Shown here: positions 1 to 7,567 of the stretch, piece by piece
Layout of the letters: every line of letters begins with the position of its first letter
Numbering within the stretch: the first letter of the stretch is position 1
Assembly (NCBI RefSeq): GCF_020099395.1
Contig: NZ_CP083590.1
Location: 620,001 to 684,000 of the forward strand
DNA length: 64,000 bases
From: Streptomyces mobaraensis
GTDB lineage: Bacteria; Actinomycetota; Actinomycetes; Streptomycetales; Streptomycetaceae
Reading direction: 5' to 3'
Notes under the pieces: model-generated
The model's input: only the letters and a program-made list of their open reading frames with translations
Database searches by the model: none
Told to the model about the DNA's origin: nothing
Translations under genes and position numbers: made by a program

Positions 1-93
1 ACGGGCACTGTCGACGCCCATACGAGCAGCGAGCTGTGGAACGGTCAGCCCCAGCTTGATCCGTCGTGCGCGAGCCTTGACGGGGTCGTACAT
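1..93 (-). CDS. XRE-type helix-turn-helix protein, N-terminal fragment
   Basis: Only the first 31 codons lie in the window; the gene runs off the left edge. The visible protein begins MYDPVKARARRIKLGLTVPQ and continues LAARMGVDSAR, which reads like helices 1-3 of a Cro/C1-type DNA-binding domain. A GAGAGG ribosome-binding site lies about 8 nt upstream of the ATG. It is downstream of, and on the same strand as, the broken serine integrase, so it may belong to the same integrated element (a repressor or excision control gene), but an ordinary chromosomal regulator is equally possible. Confidence 0.6.
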   Translation of the reverse strand, partial: MYDPVKARARRIKLGLTVPQLAARMGVDSAR

Positions 94-144
94 GCGGGGT
101 TCCTCTCGATATGTCAGAAGGCAGTCGCCCGACCAAAAGAAAGA

Positions 145-197
145 CCCCGCCTTGTCTCTTGCCGCCCAAGAAACGAGGGCGCGGACTAAAGGCGGGG
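145..197 (-). terminator. Probable intrinsic terminator of the integrase gene
   Basis: Read on the minus strand, arm CCCCGCCTT and arm AAGGCGGGG are perfect complements separated by 35 nt. The second arm is followed by TCTTTCTTTT, a U-rich run that is rare in this high-GC sequence. It lies 70 bp past the integrase stop codon and before the next leftward gene. The long loop makes it a non-classical hairpin, though part of the loop can fold on itself. Confidence 0.55.
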
Positions 198-267
198 CCT
201 TCTGTACTGATTAAGTTCGGGTGGGGTACACGAGCGGGAATCAGCGGCAGCGCGTTCGGCCGCAGTC

Positions 268-1895
268 TCAGGCGGCCGCGGTGAGCCCCTGAGTCGGCGT
301 CTCGACCCAATCGAAGACCAGCCGATCGTGGATCGGTGTCTTGTCCCCCTGCCCCTTCGAGGGCTTGAGCGTCACGCTGTTGAGTGCGCATCGCAGCAAC
401 ATGCGCTTGTCGACGAGAGTCGCGCCGTCGAACATCTCGGCCAGCAGTTCGCCGTCCAGCAGCGGACCGAGGTCCGTCTGGCGGTGCAGTTCCGCCAGCT
501 CGGCGCGCATGGCGCTGATCTGGTCGTTGAGGGCCGCCGAGAGTTGCTCGTATCGCGCGGGCTTCATGCGCCCATGCACGTAGTACGCATCGTCCAGTTC
601 CGACGACCGCCGCTCGGCATCGTCCAGAGCGGCGGAGACCTCTCGCCGTCGCGCGCCCCGCTCCGGATCCTGGTATTCCAGCCATCGTCGGGCGATCTCG
701 TGCAGGACCGGATCGTCGTGTTCCATGGCCGACACCCGGGCGACCCAGACCCCGGATACCGCCTCGTCCACTCGGCCGGCCTTCGTGCGTACCCCGGCGC
801 ATGCCGCCGCACCGCCTTCCATGCGCGTCCGACAGCGGTACGACTCGCCGCCCGAGACCAAGCCCACCTTGCAGTGCGGGCACAGCATGATGCCGGTCAG
901 CATCTTGCCGGGCTGCTTGGCTCCGTGGCTTCCCTTGATGCCTCGCACTGTCCGGGACGCGAACTGCGCGCGGATCGCGTACCTCTCGCCGAGGGAGACC
1001 ACGCCCGTGCCGCAGTGGACAGGGTGCCCGTCGGCTCCGATCAACGGGTCCGCCTTCCAGCCCCACTTGTCGATTGGATTCCCGTACTCGTCCGTGTGCC
1101 GTTCGCGGTGTGGCACCAGGCCCGCCCACAGCGGTGACTGGGCCATGCGGGAGATCGCGTTCGCGGACCAGTGCCGACCTGTACGGGTGGTCGCCCCGTC
1201 TGCGGTCAGAACGTGAGCGATCCTCGTACTCGCCTCGCCCCGCAACAGCGCCTCGGCGATCCGCCGGGCGGTCGGGTACTCGTCCGGATTCGGACCGACC
1301 TTGCCGTCACCAAGGTGCATCACGCCGTAAGGGGGCCTGCCGCCCGGAGCGCGCCCGATGATGCGGTGCTCGTCCAGCCCTGTCTGGACACGCAGCGCGA
1401 TGTCCTTCGCTTCGTCCCGGGCCCTCTCGGAGAGGAACGCGAAGATCATGCGCCCTCCCTTGCTGGAGTCCAATGACTCGATCACCGAGACAAGGCGGGC
1501 GCGCCGTTTCTCCAGCTCGTCCAGGAGGGAGCCGACCGCGCCCATGCCCCGCCGGTCGAGCCGGTCCGTCTTCCAACGGCGAGCGTTTTGGAGAGGCCCG
1601 CCAGAACCGCTTCCTTCGCCTTCTCGAACTCGTCCCGGCGGACGTGCGCCTTGCTTGCGCTGCGCTGCTCGAACCACACATGCCGGATGCCCAGCCCTTC
1701 GGACCGGGCCCAGCGCACCACGTCCCGCAGGTGGGCCCGGAGCGTGGCCAGATCTTCCCGCTTCTTGGAACGGCGGATGTATACGTCGACGAGGTCGGCC
1801 GGAGCGCCCTCAGCAGGGCGGTCCAACCCCAGGGCGGCCAGTTCGTCCTCGGAGAAGCCCAGGGCCTTGAGAGCCCCCGAGTCTTCGCGTCTCAT
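268..1895 (-). pseudogene. Large serine integrase/recombinase, broken by a 1-bp frameshift
   Basis: Translation from the ATG at 1895 gives MRREDSGALKALGF..., then a resolvase-like N-terminal stretch with VDVYIRRSKKRED, whose Ser is the expected nucleophile, and runs in frame to about position 1577 (...LSKTLAV). The frame then shifts. Reading resumes one frame over with WKTDRLDRRGMGAVG and continues through the recombinase domain (SERARDEAKDIALRVQTG, GRAPGGRPPYGV), a Cys-rich zinc ribbon (CPHC...YRCRTR...AAACAG), a coiled-coil-like segment and a stop at 268. DNA at the junction reads GCCGTTGGAAG; one extra base between GTT and GG would restore an unbroken V-W-K-T-D. The joined length of about 540 residues fits large serine recombinases. 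As given, the gene should make only a truncated N-terminal domain. Confidence 0.85.
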
Positions 1896-2023
1896 GTTTC
1901 TCAGCCTCTGCCGTGCGCGACGTCTTCGCACAGCAGAGGGCACCTAGGGAGTTAACCCACCGCCCTCCGGCGATCGAGATTCCCCGGCTGTCCGCGGGCG
2001 AGGGCCTCCGCTAACGTCGTTCC
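1896..2023. other. Intergenic region between integrase and GNAT gene
   Basis: This divergent spacer should hold promoters for both flanking genes. An attachment-site half could also lie here, as phage integrases often sit beside attP, but I could not identify one without the other junction. An in-frame upstream start for the integrase exists at 1943. I prefer 1895 because an AGAGG sequence lies about 13 nt upstream of it. Confidence 0.35.
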
Positions 2024-2539
2024 ATGATCCAGACGACACGGGCCGCCCGTCCCGAGGACGCGGCCGAGATAGTGCGGCTGCGCCGCCTGATGTTCGCCGC
2101 CATGGACGGGCGGGACTCCCCCGGCGCGTGGGAGGCCACTGCCGAGGGGATCGTGCGGGAGCGGTTGTCGGTCCCGTCGCCGCGGCTGGGGGCGTTCGTC
2201 GTGGACGGGGATCCGGTCGACGGCACAGGCGGCGCGCCGCACCTCGCCGCGTGCGCCGTCGGGACGGTCGAGCAGCGGCTGCCGGCGCCCGGGCATCCCA
2301 CCGGGCGGTTCGGGTTCGTCTTCTCCGTCTGTACGGACGACCGGTACCGGGGGCGCGGGTTCGGGCGGGCGACGACGGAGGCGCTGCTCGGCTGGTTCGC
2401 CGCGCAGGGCGTCACGCGCGTGGACCTGCACGCGACGGAGGACGCCGAACGGCTGTACCGCTCCCTGGGGTTCGCCGAGCACTCGACGGCGCTCTCCCTC
2501 GACGTCTCGCGCCCGCCCGTCCCCCGTTCCGGTCACTGA
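2024..2539 (+). CDS. GNAT family N-acetyltransferase
   Basis: The 171-residue protein has the GNAT fold signatures: an N-terminal beta-alpha segment (TTRAARPEDAAEIVRLRRLMF), a central strand FGFVFSVCTDD, and the acetyl-CoA pyrophosphate loop RGRGFGRA at residues 109-116, followed by the long helix ATTEALLGWFAAQGV. The segment AERLYRSLGF near residue 142 matches the C-terminal part of the fold that closes over CoA. It should transfer an acetyl group to an amine on a small molecule or protein. The acceptor cannot be told from sequence. The gene stands alone and converges on the YbaK-like gene 20 bp away. Confidence 0.85.
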   Translation: MIQTTRAARPEDAAEIVRLRRLMFAAMDGRDSPGAWEATAEGIVRERLSVPSPRLGAFVVDGDPVDGTGGAPHLAACAVGTVEQRLPAPGHPTGRFGFVFSVCTDDRYRGRGFGRATTEALLGWFAAQGVTRVDLHATEDAERLYRSLGFAEHSTALSLDVSRPPVPRSGH

Positions 2540-2558
2540 GAGCGGCACGGAGAGCGGC

Positions 2559-3131
2559 TCAGCCGGCCGCCACCGCCAGCCCCTCCAGCACCGTCGCCCC
2601 CGGGAGTCCGGCGAGGGCGGCCCCGGGGGCGATGAGCTTGCCGCGCCGGCTGCCGCTGCCGATGAGGACGTACGGGGACGCGACGACCGCCGCGTCGATC
2701 AACAGCGGCCAGTCGGCGGGCAGTCCGATCGGCGTGATGCCGCCGTACTCCATGCCCGTGGCCTCCAGGGCGGCGTCCATGGGCGCGAAGGACGCCTTGC
2801 GCGCCCCGAGGTGCCGCCGGACGGTGCCGTTGACGTCGACGCGCGTGTGGCCGAGGACGACGCAGGCGGCCAGGCTGCTGGCCCCGCCGCGTTTGGCCGC
2901 GACGACGACGCAGTTGGCGGACTGCTCCATCAGCCAGGGTCCGTAGTGCTCCACCAGCACGGCCGTGTCGGCTACTTCGGGTGCCGTGTCCACGTGCAGC
3001 ACCTGGTCGGCGGTGCCGGGGCCGGGCCAGGCGCGGAGGGCGGCGGCGACGGGCGGTACCAGCAGGTCCAGCCGCTCGGGCGCGGGCCGGACGTCGTCGA
3101 ACGCGTCCATGGGGGTCCGTTGGGTGATCAT
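2559..3131 (-). CDS. YbaK/ProRS-associated domain protein (putative aminoacyl-tRNA deacylase)
   Basis: The protein has 190 residues from the ATG at 3131 (MITQRTPMDAFDDVRPA...). The segments QSANCVVVAAKRG, HLGARKASFAPMDAALEATGMEYGGITPIGLP and GSGSRRGKLIAP match the YbaK/EbsC fold, whose members hydrolyse mischarged aminoacyl-tRNAs such as Cys- or Ala-tRNA(Pro). The conserved lysine after the first strand and the Gly-Ile-Thr-Pro-Ile-Gly loop are present. The frame stays open further upstream but would then run into the XRE-cupin gene, so I place the start 10 bp after that stop. The two genes probably form an operon. Specificity is not predictable. Confidence 0.8.
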   Translation of the reverse strand: MITQRTPMDAFDDVRPAPERLDLLVPPVAAALRAWPGPGTADQVLHVDTAPEVADTAVLVEHYGPWLMEQSANCVVVAAKRGGASSLAACVVLGHTRVDVNGTVRRHLGARKASFAPMDAALEATGMEYGGITPIGLPADWPLLIDAAVVASPYVLIGSGSRRGKLIAPGAALAGLPGATVLEGLAVAAG

Positions 3132-3141
3132 GCCGGGCACG

Positions 3142-3762
3142 TTAACAGCCGTCGCCGGCACGGCGGGCGGGGTCCCGGTGCGCATCCTTCCGGGCCACCG
3201 GCGGCACCGCCACCACCATCGTCATCGTGACGGGCTCCGTACCGTCGTTGCGGTACGTGTGCCGGACGTCGGCCTCGAACGCCGCCGCCGTTCCGGCGGG
3301 GACGGTGTGCTGCTCCCCGTCGACGACGAGCGTGAGCACCCCGGCGGTCACGCGGAGCAGTTCGACGGTGCCGGCGGGGTGCGGGTCGGAGGCGCTCTCG
3401 TCGCCGGGTTCGACCCGCCAGTCCCACATCTCCAGCGGCCCGGGGCTCTCGGCGCCGATCAGCAGGGACGTGTGGCTGCCGGCCCCGGTGGACCACATCT
3501 GTACGGCCTCGCCCTCCGGGACGAGCCGGACGCGCGGGCCGTGTTCGTAGTCGAGCAGCGTGGTGATGCTGATGCCGAGGGCGTCGGCGAGCTTGACGGT
3601 GGTGCCGACGCTGGGGTTGGTCCGCGCCTGTTCGATCTGGATGATCATGCCGCGGCTCACGCCGGAGCGGGCGGCGAGGGCGTCGAGGGTGAAGTTCCGT
3701 TCGGCGCGCCAGTGTTTGAGGTTCCGGGCGAGCGACTGCGTGAGCTGGTCGAGGTCCGTCAC
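3142..3762 (-). CDS. XRE family transcriptional regulator with C-terminal cupin domain
   Basis: The 206-residue protein starts with a Cro/C1 helix-turn-helix (about residues 8-65; LDALAARSGVSRGMIIQIEQ then ARTNPSVGTTVKLADALG) and ends in a cupin sensor domain (about 110-190; VEPGDESASDPHPAGTVELL, GEQHTVPAGTAAAFEADVRHTYRN). Proteins of this architecture usually bind a small polar effector in the cupin barrel and repress an adjacent transporter or catabolic gene. Here the divergent neighbour is an EamA exporter, and the 95-bp spacer holds a strong inverted repeat, so the likely role is ligand-controlled repression of that exporter and of itself. Confidence 0.88.
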   Translation of the reverse strand: MTDLDQLTQSLARNLKHWRAERNFTLDALAARSGVSRGMIIQIEQARTNPSVGTTVKLADALGISITTLLDYEHGPRVRLVPEGEAVQMWSTGAGSHTSLLIGAESPGPLEMWDWRVEPGDESASDPHPAGTVELLRVTAGVLTLVVDGEQHTVPAGTAAAFEADVRHTYRNDGTEPVTMTMVVAVPPVARKDAHRDPARRAGDGC

Positions 3763-3792
3763 GTTCCATCCAATATCTTCGATGACGCGGTT

Positions 3793-3844
3793 CAGTGCAG
3801 TGAACTACAGTGTGCCCGTTCGCGTCATTCACTGTACTGCACTG
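3793..3844. promoter_or_regulatory. Operator-like inverted repeat between XRE-cupin and EamA genes
   Basis: The left element reads CAGTGCAGT-gaact-ACAGTG (3793-3812) and the right element CACTGTACTGCACTG (3830-3844). The reverse complement of the right element is CAGTGCAGT-ACAGTG, so both arms share the two words CAGTGCAGT and ACAGTG, with a 5-nt insertion in the left arm. The pair sits between the divergent starts at 3762 and 3858 and is AT-richer than its surroundings. It is the natural candidate operator for the XRE-cupin protein. Confidence 0.65.
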
Positions 3845-3857
3845 CGAGGTTCACCCC

Positions 3858-4718
3858 ATGACACCGATCTTCGCCCTGGCCACCAGCCTCCTGTGGGGGC
3901 TGGCCGACTTCGGCGGCGGCCTCCTGACCCGCCGTATCCCGGCTCTGACGGTGGTCGTGGTCTCGCAGATACTGGCCCTGACCGCGCTGGGCACGATCGT
4001 CGTCGCCACCGGCGGCTGGTCGGAGGCCGGACCGCGGCTGTGGTTCGCGGTGGGCGCGGGGGTGATCGGCCCGGTGGCCATGCTCTTCTTCTACCGGGCG
4101 CTGGCGCAGGGCCCGATGGGCGTCGTCGCCCCGGTCGCCGCGCTCGGCGGCGTGCTCGTGCCGCTCGGCGTCGGCCTCGCGGCCGGCGAACGGCCCGGCG
4201 TGCTCCAGGTCGCGGGCATCGTGGTCGCGGTGGCCGGCGTGGTCCTCGCGAGCGGTCCGGGCGGCGGCGCGGTACGGCGGCAGACGCTGCTGCTGACGCT
4301 CGTCGCGGCGTTCGGCTTCGGCACGGTGATGGCCCTGATCGCCGAGGCGTCCCACACCCTGACCGGCCTGTTCCTCGCGCTGTTCGTACAGCGGCTGTGC
4401 AATGTGCTCGTCGGCGGCGGCACCCTGCTCGTCTCCGCGCGGCGCGGCGGCGCGGTGCTCCCGGAGGGCGGCCGGAGCGCCCTGCTGCCCGCCCTGCCCG
4501 CGCTGGCCTTCGTCGGACTGGCCGACGTGGCCGCCAACGGCACCTACAACCTGGCGGCTCACAGCGGCCCGGTCACCGTCGCGGCCGTCCTCGCGTCGCT
4601 CTATCCGGTGGTGACGGCCCTGACCGCGCGCGGCGTGCTCAACGAGCGGCTGCGTTCGGTGCAGGCGTCGGGCGCGGGACTGGCGCTGGTCGGCACGGTG
4701 TTGCTCGCGACGGGCTGA
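3858..4718 (+). CDS. EamA/DMT family transporter
   Basis: The 286-residue protein (MTPIFALATSLLWGLADFGG...) is almost entirely hydrophobic, with about ten predicted membrane helices in two repeats of five, as in EamA drug/metabolite exporters. Typical loops are FFYRALAQGPMGVVAPVAALGG in the first half and YNLAAHSGPVTVAAVLASLYPVVTALTA in the second, each ahead of the last helices of a repeat. Start 3858 is chosen over upstream in-frame codons because it follows the operator and has a GAGGT sequence about 9 nt upstream. It probably exports a small metabolite sensed by the divergent XRE-cupin regulator; the substrate is unknown. Confidence 0.88.
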   Translation: MTPIFALATSLLWGLADFGGGLLTRRIPALTVVVVSQILALTALGTIVVATGGWSEAGPRLWFAVGAGVIGPVAMLFFYRALAQGPMGVVAPVAALGGVLVPLGVGLAAGERPGVLQVAGIVVAVAGVVLASGPGGGAVRRQTLLLTLVAAFGFGTVMALIAEASHTLTGLFLALFVQRLCNVLVGGGTLLVSARRGGAVLPEGGRSALLPALPALAFVGLADVAANGTYNLAAHSGPVTVAAVLASLYPVVTALTARGVLNERLRSVQASGAGLALVGTVLLATG

Positions 4719-4765
4719 GGGGGCGAGCTGCCGACGCGCGCCGGGGGCCTCGCCGGCGAGCGCCC

Positions 4766-5473
4766 TCACGCGTCCGGCGCCCCGCGCTCCGGCACGGGCC
4801 GCATCGGCGGCGTCCAGCCCCGTTCCTCGTCCCACCGCCGGACGACCCTGGCCGGCACGCCGGCGACCACCGCGTGGTCCGGGACCTCGCCCCGGACCAC
4901 CGCCCCGGCCGCCACCACGACGTTCCGTCCGAGCCGCGCCCCGGGCAGGATCACCGCCCCCGCGCCCAGCCAGCTGCCGGAGCCGATCACGACGGGCGCG
5001 CTGCGCGGCCACTGCCGGCCTATGGGCTGCGTGGGGTCCTCGTACGAGTGGTTGTCGCTCGTCACATAGACGTACGGGCCGCAGAACACGTCGTCCCCGA
5101 CGGTCACCTCGCACGAGGCGATCACATGGCTGCCCCGGCCGAGCACCACCCCGTTGCCCAGCCGCAGCAGCGGATCGGGCCCGAGGTCCATGCCGGGCAC
5201 CATGCCGACGGTCAGCGTGACCTGTTCGCCGATGACGCAGTGGTCCCCGATCTCGATCCACCGCTCCCCGAACACGGTGCCCAGGGGGAACGCGAGACGC
5301 GTGTGCGCCCCGATCCGCCGGAAGCGGTACGGCCCCGGGCGCTCGGCCGTCACCGCACCGCGGTCCTGCACCCAGCGCCAGCCCCGGTGGACCGCCCGTG
5401 AGACGGCACGGCGCCGCCAGGCCCCGAAGGCCGAAGCGGCGCCGGACGAGAACGTGTTTCGATACTTCGGCAC
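4766..5473 (-). CDS. Hexapeptide-repeat (left-handed beta-helix) acyltransferase
   Basis: The 235-residue protein carries irregular hexapeptide repeats of the left-handed parallel beta-helix, e.g. IEIGDHCVIGEQVTLTVG, LRLGNGVVLGRGSHVIASCEVTVGDDVFCG and IGSGSWLGAGAVILPGARLG. A loop with TSDNHSYEDPTQPIG supplies the His expected for acetyl-CoA-dependent O-acetyltransferases of the maltose/serine acetyltransferase type, and the chain ends in the usual VVAGVPARVVRRWDEE. A basic N-terminal region of about 60 residues precedes the helix. It probably acetylates a sugar hydroxyl; no polysaccharide genes are nearby to fix the substrate. Confidence 0.85.
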   Translation of the reverse strand: MPKYRNTFSSGAASAFGAWRRRAVSRAVHRGWRWVQDRGAVTAERPGPYRFRRIGAHTRLAFPLGTVFGERWIEIGDHCVIGEQVTLTVGMVPGMDLGPDPLLRLGNGVVLGRGSHVIASCEVTVGDDVFCGPYVYVTSDNHSYEDPTQPIGRQWPRSAPVVIGSGSWLGAGAVILPGARLGRNVVVAAGAVVRGEVPDHAVVAGVPARVVRRWDEERGWTPPMRPVPERGAPDA

Positions 5474-5566
5474 CCGCCCACCGTACTCAGCCCGCCCCGC
5501 ACCGGCCGGGCCCCGCCCTGTGATCTTGCCCCCACCGGCGGCGCGTCGGCGGCTCCCGCGAGGCCG

Positions 5567-6100
5567 TCAGCCGCCCAGGGCCTCGCGGTGGGTCTTCGCC
5601 AGTTCCACGTAGAGGGCGGCGTTGACGCGGACGTGTTCGCGTTCCTCCGCGGTCAGTTCGCGGCGGACCTTCGCCGGGACGCCGGCGACCAGGGAGCCCG
5701 GGGGGACGCGCATCCCCTGGGGAACGAGGGCCTGGGCGGCGACCAGGGAGCCGGCGCCGATGTGGGCGCCGTTGAGGACGGTGGCGCCCATGCCGATCAG
5801 GACGTCGTCCTCGACGGTGCAGCCGTGCAGGACGGCGTTGTGCCCGACGGTCACGCGCTCGCCGATGGTGACGGGGAAGCCGGGGTCCACGTGGACGGTG
5901 CAGTTGTCCTGGATGTTGCTGTCGGCGCCCAGGGTGATCGGGCCGCAGTCGGCGCGCAGGACGGCGTGGTACCAGACGCCGGAGCCGGGGGCGAGGGTGA
6001 CGTCGCCGAGGACGACGGAGGTGGGGGCGGTGAACGCCGCCGGGTCGACCGCCGGCTCCTTGCCGCCCACACCGGTGATCAGCGCCCGTTCCGTCGTCAT
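5567..6100 (-). CDS. Gamma-class carbonic anhydrase family protein
   Basis: The 177-residue protein is a left-handed beta-helix protein of the gamma carbonic anhydrase/YrdA group. Putative zinc ligands are His70 (NIQDNCTVHVD), His87 and His92 (VTVGHNAVLHGC), in the family spacing, and the Arg-Asp pair of HAVLRADCGPI is present. Members form trimers with zinc at subunit interfaces, although many bacterial ones show little CO2 hydratase activity. It ends in the amphipathic helix ERVNAALYVELAKTHREAL-like segment common in the family. It lies 93 bp downstream of nothing co-directional on its 5' side except the DedA gene, from which a strong hairpin separates it. Confidence 0.88.
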   Translation of the reverse strand: MTTERALITGVGGKEPAVDPAAFTAPTSVVLGDVTLAPGSGVWYHAVLRADCGPITLGADSNIQDNCTVHVDPGFPVTIGERVTVGHNAVLHGCTVEDDVLIGMGATVLNGAHIGAGSLVAAQALVPQGMRVPPGSLVAGVPAKVRRELTAEEREHVRVNAALYVELAKTHREALGG

Positions 6101-6180
6101 GGTCCGCTCCTCTTCGCCCTCGTCAGGGAGTCGTTCACCCTCATCAGGGAGACGCCGTCGTTCCCGGCACGGTAGACCGA

Positions 6181-6210
6181 CGGCCCCGGCGCGTGAACGC
6201 GCCGGGGCCG
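6181..6210 (-). terminator. Strong hairpin terminator after the DedA gene
   Basis: A perfect 13-bp stem (CGGCCCCGGCGCG with its complement) closes a TGAA loop. It lies 40 bp past the stop codon of the leftward DedA gene and 80 bp before the start of the carbonic anhydrase gene, so it should insulate the two. There is no U-run, as is common for Streptomyces terminators. Confidence 0.75.
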
Positions 6211-6249
6211 GATGGGGTGGAGATCACAGGAGTGACGGGAGGGGGCGGG

Positions 6250-6912
6250 TCAGTCGCCCGCCGGAACCGCCTCCGGCCGCTCGGCGGCCGGTTCGGCCTC
6301 GCTCTCGGCCTTGGCCTTCTTCGCCTTGATCCGCATGACGACGAAGGAGCCCACCCCGAAGAGCACGGCGGCCAGCAGGCCCAGCCAGGCGAACTTGCCG
6401 ATCCACTCCTCGGCGGCCTTGCCCACCGTGTAGATGAGGGCGACGGTACCGCCGGCCCAGACGATGCCGCCGAGGACGTTGGCGATGAGGAACTTCCAGT
6501 ACGGCATGTGCAGCACGCCGGCGAGCGGGCCGGCGAAGATGCGCAGCAGGGCGATGAAGCGGCCGACGAAGACGGCCCACATGCCCCACTTCTCGAAGGA
6601 CCGCTCGGCGGTGGCGACGTGGTGCGGGCCGAAGTGCTTGGGGAACTTGCGGCCGAGCCATTCGAGCAGCGGCTTGCCGCCCTTGCGGCCGATCAGGTAG
6701 CCGATCGAGTCGCCGATGATGGCGCCGGCGACGGCGCAGGCGCCGAGGATGTAGGGATTGATGTGGTCCTGGGTGGCGGCCATCAGCGTGGCGCTCACGA
6801 GGACGACCTCGCCGGGGAGCGGGATGCCCAGGCTCTCCAGCCCGATGACCCCGCCCACCAGCAGGTAGACGGCGACCGCCGGTACGGATTCGAGCCACTC
6901 CTGGATGTGCAA
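6250..6912 (-). CDS. DedA family membrane protein
   Basis: The 220-residue integral membrane protein has the DedA/SNARE-associated signature: E-S-L-G-I-P-L-P-G-E near residue 26, GDSIGYLIGRKGGKPLLEW, and FVGRFIALLRIFAGPLAGVLHMPYWKFL, including the conserved F-x-G-R-F and G motifs. DedA proteins are proposed undecaprenyl-phosphate or phospholipid flippases affecting envelope homeostasis. A charged Ala/Glu/Lys-rich tail follows the last helix. I place the start at a TTG (6912) because GGGGAGG lies about 8 nt upstream and the following HIQEWLESVPAVAVYLL begins as homologues do. Confidence 0.87.
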   Translation of the reverse strand: MHIQEWLESVPAVAVYLLVGGVIGLESLGIPLPGEVVLVSATLMAATQDHINPYILGACAVAGAIIGDSIGYLIGRKGGKPLLEWLGRKFPKHFGPHHVATAERSFEKWGMWAVFVGRFIALLRIFAGPLAGVLHMPYWKFLIANVLGGIVWAGGTVALIYTVGKAAEEWIGKFAWLGLLAAVLFGVGSFVVMRIKAKKAKAESEAEPAAERPEAVPAGD

Positions 6913-7025
6913 CGCCGGTTCCTCCCCGGTTGACGACCTGTTCCCGGCGTGCGCCGAGACGGCGCACGCCGGAAGCCTACTGGAGGTAAGGACTCAACTC
7001 CGGGGCGAGCGGTTGAGGGGGACGG

Positions 7026-7484
7026 CTATTTGTTCGGACGCAGCGTCCACACAACGGACATCTCGCCCGTTTCCGCTCCGTCCTCCTCGCGGGTGAGGGA
7101 GATCCGCACCGGGAACTCCGGGCGCCCGCCGGAGTCCAGTTCGGCGAGCACCTCGTCCGCCGGCCGGCCGAGCACGGCGGTGGCGGTGACCTCGCCCCGG
7201 GCGATCTTCTTGTAGGCGACCTCGGCCCGGACGGGCAGCGGCGTCATCCGCGACAGGTGGTCGCCGAACGCCGCCAGGACGATCGCACCGCTCGCCGACT
7301 CGGCCAGGGTGAACATGGCGCCGGCGTGCGGACCGCCCACGTGGTTCCGGTACTCCGGCTGGTCCGGCAGGCGCAGCACCGCGCGCTCGGGGGTCGTCAC
7401 CTCGTAGACGAGGTTGAGGGTGCGGACCATGGGGACGGTGGCCGAGAGCAGATCGCCGATCGAGGGCTGGGTCGTGTCAGACAT
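7026..7484 (-). CDS. Hotdog-fold thioesterase-like protein (PaaI/DUF4442 type)
   Basis: The 152-residue protein shows a single hotdog domain: the central segment YRNHVGGPHAGAMFTLAESASGAIVLAAFG corresponds to the N-H-x-G-x-x-H-x-G-A/H-x-x-x-L-x-E pattern of PaaI-like thioesterases, and Lys/Arg-rich strands (VRAEVAYKKIARGEVTATA) follow. Such proteins hydrolyse acyl-CoA thioesters, although DUF4442-like members are poorly characterised. It is a single gene with no pathway partners in the neighbourhood. Confidence 0.8.
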   Translation of the reverse strand: MSDTTQPSIGDLLSATVPMVRTLNLVYEVTTPERAVLRLPDQPEYRNHVGGPHAGAMFTLAESASGAIVLAAFGDHLSRMTPLPVRAEVAYKKIARGEVTATAVLGRPADEVLAELDSGGRPEFPVRISLTREEDGAETGEMSVVWTLRPNK

Positions 7485-7567
7485 GCGGCGAAGTTACCAG
7501 CCGGTAGTGGCGGGCGGAAAGGGCCGGCGGCCATCCCTGTCACCTCGGCCCCTTATCGTTGTCGGCC

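Noticed and set aside
1..2023. Complete prophage or integrative element
   Set aside because: Only an HTH fragment and a broken integrase are visible; no structural, replication or transfer genes and no second att site.
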